Source: Deinococcus sp.
GTDB lineage: Bacteria; Deinococcota; Deinococci; Deinococcales; Deinococcaceae
Direction: 5' to 3'
DNA length: 12,112 nt
Assembly (NCBI GenBank): GCA_018260275.1
Contig: JAGLBK010000070.1
Coordinates: forward strand, 1 to 12,112
The notes below the pieces were generated by a model. The model was not told the origin of the DNA. It made no database searches and saw only the letters and a program-made list of their open reading frames with translations. The stretch's first letter is position 1, and the number at the start of each line of letters is the position of its first letter. The position numbers and the translations under genes are program-made. This document shows positions 5,829 through 11,942 of the stretch, piece by piece.

Positions 5829-8141
5829 TTACTCCTTGGTACTTGTGGCCTCAGACCTGGACGACTCACTGCTGGCAAACTCCGTAGTGGCGGCTGGGGC
5901 GGGCGGCGCGGCGTTTGGTGCTGCCTGCCCGGAGACCTGAGCCTCAGAAGCACGGGGCGGGCGGGGGCCACGGTCTCCACGGTCGCCAAACTCGCGGCGC
6001 GGCCCACGCTCACTGCTACGCGGGGCACGCGGTTCACGCGGCGCGATCTTGCCTTCGAGTTCGGGACGAATTAGGTCCAGTTTGCCCCGGTCGTCGATAT
6101 TCACGATCTTGACTCGCAGGGTGTCGCCCAGCTTCAGCACGTCCTCCACATTCTCGATGCGCTGCTCGCTCATCTGGCTGATGTGCAGCATCCCGTCCTG
6201 GCCGGGGAAAATGTTGATGAAGGCCCCGAACGGCGCAATCTTGACGACCGTGCCCTCGAATTCCTCACCGACCTTGGCTTCCTTGGTCACGGCCTCGATG
6301 CGGGCCTTGACCGCCTCGGCGTCCTTCCCCGACGCGCTGAAGATGCGGATGGTGCCGTCTTCCTCGATGGTGACCTGTGCGCCCATCGCTTCCAGTTCGC
6401 GCACCTGCTTACCGCCGGGGCCGATGACTTTGCCGATGAGTTCGGGGTTGATTTTCATGGACACGATGCGCGGCGCGGTGGGCGAGAGTTCGGGGCGCGG
6501 CTGAGCCAGCACCTCGGCCATCTTGCCCAGGATGTGCAGGCGGCCTTCCTTGGCCTGCGCCAGCGCCTCACGCATGATTTGCGGAGTAATGCCGCCCACC
6601 TTGATGTCCATCTGCAGCGCGGTGACACCCTCCGCCGACCCGCAGACCTTGAAATCCATGTCGCCCAGCGCGTCTTCCATGCCCAGGATGTCGGTCAGCA
6701 CGCGGTATTTGTCGCCTTCCATCACCAGACCCATCGCCACGCCCGCTACCGGGGCCTTGAGCGGCACACCCGCGTCCATCAGGCTCAGGGTTCCGGCGCA
6801 CACCGTCGCCATGCTGCTGGAGCCGTTGGATTCCAGCACCTCGCCCACCACCCGAATCACATACGGGAACTCCTCAAAGCTGGGCAGCACGGCCCGGATG
6901 GCCCGCTTGGCCAGGTTGCCGTGACCGATTTCGCGGCGCGACTGCCCGCCCATGCGCTTGACCTCGCCGGTGGAGTACGGCGGAAAGTTGTAGTGCAGCA
7001 GGAACTTATCGCCGGATTCCTCGCTCAGGTCGTCAATCAGAATCTCGTCGCGCTCGGTGCCCAGGGTAGTCACGCCCAGCACCTGCGTCTCACCGCGCGT
7101 AAAAATGGCGCTGCCGTGGGCAGTGGGCAGGGGCCGCGCCTCAATCCAGATGGGGCGCACCGTTTTGGAGTTGCGCCCGTCGGCCCGCAGGTCGTCTTCC
7201 AGAATCAGGCGACGCAGTTCCTGTTTTTCCACCTTGGAGAAGGCATTCTTGAGCGCGGTAATCAGTTCGGCTGCGCCCTCGGCTTCCGGGTCAGGCACAT
7301 ACCCGGCGATGATGCTGTCGCGCAGGGCCTTGGTCTTGGCGCTGCGGTCTTTTTTGCCGTGGGTAAGCAAGGCGTCTTTTAGGCCGCCCGCCAGGGCTTT
7401 GGCAGCCAGTTCAGGCACATAATCGTGCGCCAAATCCTGCTCGACCAGAAAGTTGAATTTCTCGTGGCCGACTTCGGCACGCATCTGCTCAATCAGCGCA
7501 ATCACGCCCTGCATCTCGGCGTGGGCGAACTCGATGGCGCTGACCAGTTCGTCCTCGCTGGCGGTCTGTGCGCCACATTCCACCATCATCACGGCGTCCT
7601 TGGTGCCTGCCACGACCAAATCCAGGCGGCTGCGCGAAAGCTGTTCGGCGGTGGGGTTGACCACGTACTGCCCGTCAACTTGCCCGACCCGCACGCAGGC
7701 GGTGGGGCCAGCCCAGGGAATGTCGCTGATGCTCAGGGCGGCGGCAGCCCCAATCGGCCCCAGCACGTCGGGCGCGTTCTGGCCGTCGGCGCTGATGACC
7801 GTGATAATCACCTGCGTCTCGTGGCGGTAGCCCTTGGGGAACAGCGGGCGAATCTGGCGGTCGGTAATCCGGGCACTTAGAATGGCTTTTTCGCCGGGGC
7901 GACCCTCGCGGCGGTGAAAGCTACCGGGGATTTTGCCCACCGCGTAGTGGCGTTCCTCAAATTCCACGGTCAGCGGCAGAAAATCCAGCTTGCTCTGGGT
8001 GTCGCTGGCCTGGGCGGTCACCAGCAGGATGGTGTCGCCGTAGCGCACGGTGACGCTGCCCGACACCAGCTTGGCAAGTTTGCCTGTCTCTATCGTCAGC
8101 GGTTTGCCGCCCAGCATGGTGGTGTAGGTTTTTCCAATCAT
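5829..8141 (-). CDS. pnp: Polynucleotide phosphorylase (PNPase)
   Basis: PNPase is a trimeric 3'-5' exoribonuclease that degrades RNA with phosphate and releases nucleoside diphosphates. The 770-residue protein has all family domains: RNase PH-like 1 (about 10-145, with FHRREGRPGEKA), the helical middle domain (about 150-235), RNase PH-like 2 (about 325-545, with HYNFPPYSTGEVKRMGGQSRRE written across 383-404, SNGSSSMA and the catalytic-site region TDILGMEDALGDMDFK with D484, D490 and K498), a KH domain with GPGG at 574-577, and an S1 domain (about 625-693). After S1 comes a low-complexity tail of about 75 residues, first Arg/Gly/Asp-rich, then Ala/Pro and finally Ser/Glu/Thr. The start at 8141 is chosen because TACACT lies 7 nt upstream. 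The open frame to 8186 would run through that promoter. In D. radiodurans PNPase is known to join the Ro orthologue Rsr and Y RNA. Confidence 0.97.
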   Translation of the reverse strand: MIGKTYTTMLGGKPLTIETGKLAKLVSGSVTVRYGDTILLVTAQASDTQSKLDFLPLTVEFEERHYAVGKIPGSFHRREGRPGEKAILSARITDRQIRPLFPKGYRHETQVIITVISADGQNAPDVLGPIGAAAALSISDIPWAGPTACVRVGQVDGQYVVNPTAEQLSRSRLDLVVAGTKDAVMMVECGAQTASEDELVSAIEFAHAEMQGVIALIEQMRAEVGHEKFNFLVEQDLAHDYVPELAAKALAGGLKDALLTHGKKDRSAKTKALRDSIIAGYVPDPEAEGAAELITALKNAFSKVEKQELRRLILEDDLRADGRNSKTVRPIWIEARPLPTAHGSAIFTRGETQVLGVTTLGTERDEILIDDLSEESGDKFLLHYNFPPYSTGEVKRMGGQSRREIGHGNLAKRAIRAVLPSFEEFPYVIRVVGEVLESNGSSSMATVCAGTLSLMDAGVPLKAPVAGVAMGLVMEGDKYRVLTDILGMEDALGDMDFKVCGSAEGVTALQMDIKVGGITPQIMREALAQAKEGRLHILGKMAEVLAQPRPELSPTAPRIVSMKINPELIGKVIGPGGKQVRELEAMGAQVTIEEDGTIRIFSASGKDAEAVKARIEAVTKEAKVGEEFEGTVVKIAPFGAFINIFPGQDGMLHISQMSEQRIENVEDVLKLGDTLRVKIVNIDDRGKLDLIRPELEGKIAPREPRAPRSSERGPRREFGDRGDRGPRPPRASEAQVSGQAAPNAAPPAPAATTEFASSESSRSEATSTKE

Positions 8142-8148
8142 GGGAATC

Positions 8149-8154
8149 AGTGTA
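8149..8154 (-). promoter_or_regulatory. Leaderless -10 box of pnp
   Basis: The minus strand reads TACACT, then GATTCCC, then the pnp ATG: a TANNNT hexamer 7 nt before the start and no Shine-Dalgarno. I do not see a recognisable -35 at 17 bp. Confidence 0.55.
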
Positions 8155-8237
8155 GCCCGCGAGATATGGGAAATATTGCTGGTCACACGCTCAGGGTTTA
8201 TCTGATTCTCTGCCTCTTAATACGGGGTCAGGCCATG

Positions 8238-8277
8238 AGCTATGAGCCGTGAGGATTTTCCCACATGGCTCATGGCT
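8238..8277. repeat. Heptamer-based inverted repeat (hairpin)
   Basis: Arms 8238-8254 and 8261-8277 pair at 16 of 17 positions (two G-U pairs, one A-A mismatch) around a 6-nt loop. Both arms are built from near-copies of a heptamer: CATGAGC, TATGAGC, CGTGAGG on the left and two CATGGCT units on the right. It sits 12 bp past the stop of the minus-strand gene ending at 8290 and about 95 bp before pnp. With no T-tract on either side it is not a standard terminator. It looks like a small palindromic repeat. Confidence 0.6.
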
Positions 8278-8289
8278 ATCAGTCCCAAC

Positions 8290-9021
8290 TCACGGCATCG
8301 CGCTCGGCGCTTCCACCTTCACCACGCGGTCATTCTGGAAATGGAACACGAAGTCACCGTATCCGGGCGGGCCGTACCACATCCAGGCAGGCGCTTGCAA
8401 AATTGTGGGCAGGTTGCCCCGAGGCTCATCCGGCACGCCGCGCAGCCACAGCACCTGCTGGTGCGACAGTCCAATGATGCTGGCGGAATTATCGGGCTTA
8501 TGAAAAGGGGCGAGCGCCTTTCTCATAGCGGCGTCGGGCGGGGTCAGGCTGAAAAACTGAAGCATGTCCGCCCCGTTGACGAACGGCAGCAAAAATTCGC
8601 GGCAACCTGTCCCTTCCAGTGGGCGTAAACTGGCCGAGTCGCCGGCCATTCCCCACGAGCCCTCTTTGAAGCTGTCGGGAGGGCGCACTCGCAGCAGCAA
8701 GGCATTTTTGATGGGCAGTTCAGGCAAAACGCGTCGGGTGCGGCTCACTGTTCCCGACCACCGCTGAAGACCGACGACTCGCACAGGCTCCGTGAACGGG
8801 CCGGAAATATCGACAACCCTGTTTTTCGTGTAACAGTGTAGCGGCGCGTCTCCATACACCCAAACCTCTTTCCCGACATACCTGGCCCGCAGCCTCGCCA
8901 ATTCGGTATCCGGCCCAGCAGTGACGGTAGCGGGCGCGGCGGCCTTGGCGGGTGGGACTTGAACGGGCCGGGCCTGTCCGCCGCCGAGCAGGAGGGCCAG
9001 CAGCGTCAGCGGAAGGGTCAT
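8290..9021 (-). CDS. Exported protein of unknown function, BamE/SmpA-like C-terminus
   Basis: I do not recognise the family of this 243-residue protein. Residues 1-17 form a short signal-like segment (LPLTLLALLLGGG), followed by a Pro/Ala-rich stretch to about 37 and a globular part. Two cysteines (C63 and C140) could pair outside the cytoplasm. The C-terminal region 182-237 (IIGLSHQQVLWLRGVPDEP, then AWMWYG, FVFHFQNDRVVKVE) follows the pattern of BamE/SmpA-type domains: Gly-x-Ser followed by a helix, a 'lrG.P' turn, an aromatic strand, then 'F.n.rV..v'. I therefore suggest an envelope protein of that fold, without assigning a role. The start at 9021 is the first Met of the signal. A CAGACT hexamer (plus 9028-9033) lies 6 nt upstream and may be a degenerate leaderless -10. 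It lies upstream of pnp on the same strand, 148 bp away, with a palindrome between, so a shared transcript is uncertain. Confidence 0.75.
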   Translation of the reverse strand: MTLPLTLLALLLGGGQARPVQVPPAKAAAPATVTAGPDTELARLRARYVGKEVWVYGDAPLHCYTKNRVVDISGPFTEPVRVVGLQRWSGTVSRTRRVLPELPIKNALLLRVRPPDSFKEGSWGMAGDSASLRPLEGTGCREFLLPFVNGADMLQFFSLTPPDAAMRKALAPFHKPDNSASIIGLSHQQVLWLRGVPDEPRGNLPTILQAPAWMWYGPPGYGDFVFHFQNDRVVKVEAPSAMP

Positions 9022-9237
9022 GGGGCCAGTCTGGCGGATTTGGGGAGCGGGGGCGTCAGCCTTTGGGATGAGCGCGGGGCGGAATGACGGAACCTCACCC
9101 GGCGCTGTCCGGCGGCTCCTGCGCCTTCACCTGACTTCCTGCCTGCCCCCGGCTCCCCTAGCGCCCCTCGATCTGTAGACAACTGAAGATTGGAAAGCCC
9201 TAAAGATTTAAGGAACTTTCTGTTTTACGGCACTCGT

Positions 9238-9243
9238 TATGCT
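9238..9243 (+). promoter_or_regulatory. Leaderless -10 box of the beta-barrel-like gene
   Basis: TATGCT lies 7 nt before the ATG at 9251. The ATG inside this hexamer (9239) is in frame but would place the start codon in the promoter, so 9251 is the real start. The rest of 9022-9237 shows no gene. It holds only this promoter and the start region of the divergent gene. Confidence 0.6.
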
Positions 9244-9250
9244 GAGTCTC

Positions 9251-9733
9251 ATGAAGAAGACGCTTATTGGACTCCTGGCCCTCAGCGCTATTTCGACGGC
9301 TTCGGCGGCAAACTACGTCGGCGGCTCGATCGGTTCCGGCTTTAGCATTCACTACCAGACCGACCGCACAGCAACGAGCGCTATGCGTTACAGCCTGAAC
9401 CTCGATGCCACTCAGTTTGACTTCAACCAGCTCACGCTGGGTGGCTCGGTAGACTACCTGTCCAACTTCGGTAGCCAGTCTCTCGGCTCGGGTATTAGCC
9501 CCTATTACGGCCTGGGTCTGGGCGCGGGCGTGGGTATCAATGATAACAGCAACGGCACCGGCGTCGGTATTTACCCTCACGGCCTCGTCGGGTTGAAGTA
9601 TCAGATCAGCACCCCACTGAGCCTCTTCGGTGAAGTCAACGCCGGGCCTGATATTCAGCTCGCCAGCGGGGATACCCACGTCGATTTCGGGTACGGTCTG
9701 CGTATTGGTATCAACTACATGCTCAACCGTTAA
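9251..9733 (+). CDS. Small exported outer-membrane beta-barrel-like protein
   Basis: The 160-residue product has a typical signal peptide (MKKTLIGLLALSAISTASA, cleavage likely after A19). The mature part is Gly/Ser/Tyr-rich with alternating polar and hydrophobic strands (for example residues 60-69, 84-95, 112-120, 123-131 and 144-158) and ends in YGLRIGINYMLNR. This pattern resembles small outer-membrane beta-barrels. It has no cysteine and no recognisable catalytic motif, so the function is unknown; a pore, an adhesin or a structural envelope role are all possible. The gene stands alone, with its own promoter and a strong terminator 26 nt after the stop, which suggests a monocistronic unit. 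It starts at 9251 rather than 9239 because the earlier ATG is part of the -10 box and the later one opens the signal peptide with MKK. Confidence 0.8.
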   Translation: MKKTLIGLLALSAISTASAANYVGGSIGSGFSIHYQTDRTATSAMRYSLNLDATQFDFNQLTLGGSVDYLSNFGSQSLGSGISPYYGLGLGAGVGINDNSNGTGVGIYPHGLVGLKYQISTPLSLFGEVNAGPDIQLASGDTHVDFGYGLRIGINYMLNR

Positions 9734-9758
9734 GCTCATTTACCAGAGTTCCAGATTG

Positions 9759-9783
9759 CCCGGCCCGCGAGGTCGGGTTTTTT
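9759..9783 (+). terminator. Intrinsic terminator of the beta-barrel-like gene
   Basis: A 7-bp stem CCCGGCC/GGTCGGG with one G-U pair and a CGCGA loop is followed directly by six Ts (9778-9783). It begins 26 nt after the stop codon at 9733. Confidence 0.85.
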
Positions 9784-9786
9784 GTA

Positions 9787-9815
9787 TTGCCTGCCTTGCA
9801 CATGACCCGTAGAGT
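9787..9815 (+). promoter_or_regulatory. Leaderless promoter of the DinB-GNAT operon
   Basis: TTGCCT (9787-9792), a 17-bp spacer and TAGAGT (9810-9815) form a sigma70-type promoter whose -10 ends 6 nt before the ATG at 9822. It begins just after the preceding terminator, so the next genes form a separate unit. Confidence 0.6.
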
Positions 9816-9821
9816 GAACCT

Positions 9822-10259
9822 ATGTCTGACCTCTCCGCTGTCGTCGCCGAGCATTTTCCGTTCCTCCAGACCGTGAGCGACGAGCAAGCCAGCCGTAAGC
9901 CCGCGCCGGAGAGTTGGAGTGCGAAGGAAATCCTGGGTCACCTGATCGACAGCGGCGTGAACAACCATGCACGGTTTGTGCGGGCCTCGGCAGAGGATGG
10001 TCTGAGCCTCCCCGGTTACGACCAGCAGGCCTGGGTCAGTGTGGGCGGCTGGCAGCAGCGCGACTGGGCCGACCTGCTGGCGCTGTGGCAGGCATATCAG
10101 TTGCAACTGGCGCACGTCATCGCCCGCCTGTCCGCCGACGCTCTGGCCCACCGCCTGAGCATTGGCGGCGGCGAGAGGGTCACGCTGGAATTTGCCGCGC
10201 AGGATTACGTGGCGCATCAGTTGCACCATCTGGCGCAGATTCGGGAGCGGGTGGGATGA
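9822..10259 (+). CDS. DinB/YfiT-like four-helix metal-binding family protein
   Basis: The 145-residue protein fits the DinB/DUF664 superfamily: four helices and a conserved metal-binding triad of histidines, one in helix 2 and two near the C-terminus. Here H40 (in KEILGHLIDS) and H132/H136 (in DYVAHQLHHLAQI) fit that pattern, with the ESWSAKEILGH opening also typical. DinB-like proteins include thiol-dependent S-transferases (for bacillithiol or mycothiol) and damage-induced proteins. Substrate and partner thiol cannot be read from this sequence. Despite the family name it is unrelated to DNA polymerase IV. The stop codon overlaps the next start (ATGA at 10256), so it is translationally coupled to the acetyltransferase that follows. 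The start has no Shine-Dalgarno but a -10 box 6 nt upstream. Confidence 0.8.
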   Translation: MSDLSAVVAEHFPFLQTVSDEQASRKPAPESWSAKEILGHLIDSGVNNHARFVRASAEDGLSLPGYDQQAWVSVGGWQQRDWADLLALWQAYQLQLAHVIARLSADALAHRLSIGGGERVTLEFAAQDYVAHQLHHLAQIRERVG

Positions 10260-10789
10260 CGCTACTGGAAACGCCGCGTCTGGTGCTGCGTGAATTCACT
10301 GCCGCCGACGCTGAGGCGCTCTTCGAACTGAACAGTGATCCCAGAGTCACGCGTTACACCGATATCGCGGGCCAGACACCAGAACTGGCAACCATTCGGA
10401 CAGTGGACCTTCCCGGCTACCGCGCCGCCTATGCCCTGGCTCCGGGCTATGGCGTTTTCGCTGCTCTGGAACGGGAAACACAGGAATTCATCGGCTGGTT
10501 TATGCTCCGTCCGTTCAGAGCTGCGCCGTACTTCGACTCGGGCTATCCCTTCCCAAATGACATCGAACTGGGCTACCGTCTCAAGTTCTCAGCGTGGGGG
10601 CGCGGCCTGGCTTCGGAAGGGGTGAAAGGGTTGCTGCATTACGGCTTTGAAACCTTACGGGCTGGCGCGGTGATGGCGCTGGTACTGACAGAGAACGCCG
10701 CGTCGGTCAAGGTACTGGAAAAAAATGGGCTGACAAAGCTGGCTTACGGGAATGCCGCCCTTCACTTTTATCGTCTGGAGCGAGTGTGA
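10256..10789 (+). CDS. GNAT acetyltransferase, RimJ/RimL type
   Basis: GNAT enzymes move an acetyl group from acetyl-CoA to an amine. This 177-residue protein opens with the RimJ/RimL-type ETPRLVLREFTAADAEALFEL (5-25). It has motif A at about 105-131 (ELGYRLKFSAWGRGLASEG, with the CoA-pyrophosphate loop R-G-x-A at 116-119) and the motif B-like TENAASVKVLEKNGL (145-159). RimJ/RimL relatives acetylate N-termini of ribosomal proteins, but many family members act on small molecules, and nothing here picks a substrate. The start at 10256 overlaps the previous stop by 4 nt and has GGGTGGG just upstream. The gene ends in a GTGA overlap with the next acetyltransferase, giving a tight three-gene chain. 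Confidence 0.85.
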   Translation: MTLLETPRLVLREFTAADAEALFELNSDPRVTRYTDIAGQTPELATIRTVDLPGYRAAYALAPGYGVFAALERETQEFIGWFMLRPFRAAPYFDSGYPFPNDIELGYRLKFSAWGRGLASEGVKGLLHYGFETLRAGAVMALVLTENAASVKVLEKNGLTKLAYGNAALHFYRLERV

Positions 10790-11259
10790 ACATTCGCCCC
10801 GCCACACCTGCCGACGCCGAAACCATTGCCCGGCAGCGTGACGCCATGTTCCTTGACATGGGCGAGGACGCCGCGAAACTGGCGCGGGTGCATGATTCCT
10901 CGCTGGCGTGGCACCGGCGGGCGCTGGCTAGCGGCCTGTACACGGGCTTTCTGGCCGAGAGGGACGGCGAGGTTGCAAGCGATGAGGTCGTGGGCGGCGC
11001 GGGCCTGCTCTGGCAGGATTTGCCGCCGAACCCCGATACCCCGCACCACACGCGGGCCTATGTCATGAACGTCTATGTTCGGCCTGACCAGCGCGGCAAG
11101 GGACTGGCGCGGCTTTTGCTGGAGCGTGTGCTGGCCGAATGCGCGGCGCGGGAGGTCACTCTTATCAGCCTGCACGCCTCGGAAGCGGGGCGGCCCCTGT
11201 ACGAAAAACTGGGGTTCAGGCCGACGAACGAGATGAAGCTGAAGCTGTCGCCACCGTGA
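10786..11259 (+). CDS. GNAT family N-acetyltransferase (GTG start)
   Basis: A second GNAT protein, 157 residues, from a different subfamily than its neighbour. It starts with NIRPATPADAETIARQRDAM (2-21). Its motif A is VYVRPDQRGKGLARLLLERV (97-116), whose R-G-K-G-L-A loop binds the acetyl-CoA pyrophosphate. LISLHASEAGRPLYEKLGF (126-144) is the motif B region and C-terminal half. The substrate is unknown. The start is GTG at 10786, overlapping the previous TGA by 4 nt (GTGA), with GGAG about 5 nt before it. No alternative ATG lies near this point. No terminator is visible in the 56 bp before the lipoprotein gene. Confidence 0.85.
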   Translation: MNIRPATPADAETIARQRDAMFLDMGEDAAKLARVHDSSLAWHRRALASGLYTGFLAERDGEVASDEVVGGAGLLWQDLPPNPDTPHHTRAYVMNVYVRPDQRGKGLARLLLERVLAECAAREVTLISLHASEAGRPLYEKLGFRPTNEMKLKLSPP

Positions 11260-11294
11260 AGATTTGCCCTGCCACGTCTGCCTTCTCCGGTGAG

Positions 11295-11303
11295 TGCTAA
11301 CCT
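11295..11303 (+). promoter_or_regulatory. Possible extended -10 promoter of the lipoprotein gene
   Basis: TGCTAACCT (TGn plus the hexamer TAACCT at 11298-11303) ends 12 nt before the ATG at 11316, which would leave a leader of only about 6 nt. No -35 is evident. Readthrough from the GNAT genes is also possible. Confidence 0.35.
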
Positions 11304-11315
11304 GCGGACAGAACT

Positions 11316-11711
11316 ATGAAAAACCGCGTTACAGTCATGTGCTCTCTGATGCTGGCCGCTTCCCTGTCCTCCTGTGCACCAAGTTTTACGGCGGGCGGAG
11401 CCGATATCAAGGTCGGTCACGACGTGGCGAATGTGCAGCGCGTTTACCTCAAGGAAATCCGCGACGATACGCCCCAGGCGGCCTATGTGCTGCTGCCTGA
11501 CTGCTCGAACGGGGCGGTGGCCCTGCGCGACGTGCGGCGGCTGGGGCCTCAGCGGGCGGCGCAACTGTGTAATGAGGCCGTCGCTAAACCGCCCGTGGAT
11601 ACATGTGGCATGACAGTGATGGCCGGGGCTATCGCTACGGGCTTTTTGCTGTATTACTTCGTGTTCAAAAGCAAAGTAGACGGCGCGGTCAAGCAGTTCA
11701 CGGGGCCATAA
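11316..11711 (+). CDS. Small predicted lipoprotein of unknown function
   Basis: The 131-residue product has a lipoprotein signal peptide: KNR, a hydrophobic core, and the lipobox LSSC with Cys20 as the likely lipidated residue. I do not recognise the family. The mature part carries three more cysteines (C63, C85, C97) and a hydrophobic segment near the C-terminus (about 99-117, GMTVMAGAIATGFLLYYFVF) followed by lysines, which looks like a membrane anchor. A lipoprotein with a second membrane segment is unusual; alternatively the N-terminus could be an ordinary signal. The stop TAA overlaps an ATG (TAATG), so translation may continue into the small ORF that follows. The unit lies directly before a small membrane protein and argH. 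Confidence 0.7.
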   Translation: MKNRVTVMCSLMLAASLSSCAPSFTAGGADIKVGHDVANVQRVYLKEIRDDTPQAAYVLLPDCSNGAVALRDVRRLGPQRAAQLCNEAVAKPPVDTCGMTVMAGAIATGFLLYYFVFKSKVDGAVKQFTGP

Positions 11712-11746
11712 TGGAGCCTGCGGTGAAGGATATGGACAAACAGTGA
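11711..11746 (+). CDS. Possible 11-codon coupling ORF
   Basis: Starting inside the lipoprotein stop (TAATG), an 11-codon frame encodes MEPAVKDMDKQ and stops at TGA (11744-11746). That TGA overlaps the GTG start of the small membrane protein by two bases (GTGA). The chain of overlaps suggests translational coupling, with ribosomes carried from one gene to the next. Such short frames also arise by chance, and the peptide has no recognised relative. Confidence 0.35.
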   Translation: MEPAVKDMDKQ

Positions 11747-11928
11747 ATATCTTTACGCCGCTGATTTTTCTGGTTTTAGCGGCCATGTGCGCCTTTCCGA
11801 TTGTATTGCTGATTTTAGGTCTTAAATTCAACTGGCTCATCCGAATCGGCTTCATCGCGTTGATTTATCTGGACTTTATGGCCTTGGAAAAGTTTTGGAA
11901 GGCATTGGATAATTTTGTGCTGGACTGA
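11743..11928 (+). CDS. 61-residue two-helix membrane protein of unknown function (GTG start)
   Basis: The predicted protein is strongly hydrophobic, with one membrane segment at about 4-27 and a second at about 31-46, then a short amphipathic tail ending in FVLD. I do not recognise a family and assign no function. The start is GTG at 11743, placed by the GTGA overlap with the short ORF before it. There is no strong Shine-Dalgarno (AAGGA lies 12 nt upstream), and no other start codon lies upstream in this frame, so coupling would help explain its translation. Its codons look more AT-rich than the neighbours (TTA, ATT and TTT are frequent), partly because membrane residues demand it. It is followed after 14 bp by argH. 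Confidence 0.55.
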   Translation: MNIFTPLIFLVLAAMCAFPIVLLILGLKFNWLIRIGFIALIYLDFMALEKFWKALDNFVLD

Positions 11929-11930
11929 AA

Positions 11931-11938
11931 GAGGAGGA
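11931..11938 (+). promoter_or_regulatory. Ribosome binding site of argH
   Basis: GAGGAGGA lies 4 nt before the argH ATG. It is a strong Shine-Dalgarno and the best in this part of the window, supporting the ATG at 11943. Confidence 0.8.
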
Positions 11939-11942
11939 TTGC

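Noticed and set aside
6183..7382. Open frame of 399 codons on the plus strand opposite pnp
   Set aside because: High GC content creates long antisense frames. Its protein is rich in His/Gln/Arg with no known motif, and the minus-strand PNPase is certain.
9069..9179. 36-codon plus-strand frame between the two exported-protein genes
   Set aside because: No ribosome site or promoter at the right distance, and Arg/Leu/Pro-rich composition typical of chance frames.
11073..11855. 260-codon minus-strand frame across the GNAT, lipoprotein and small membrane genes
   Set aside because: Antisense to three supported genes; no motif and no ribosome site.
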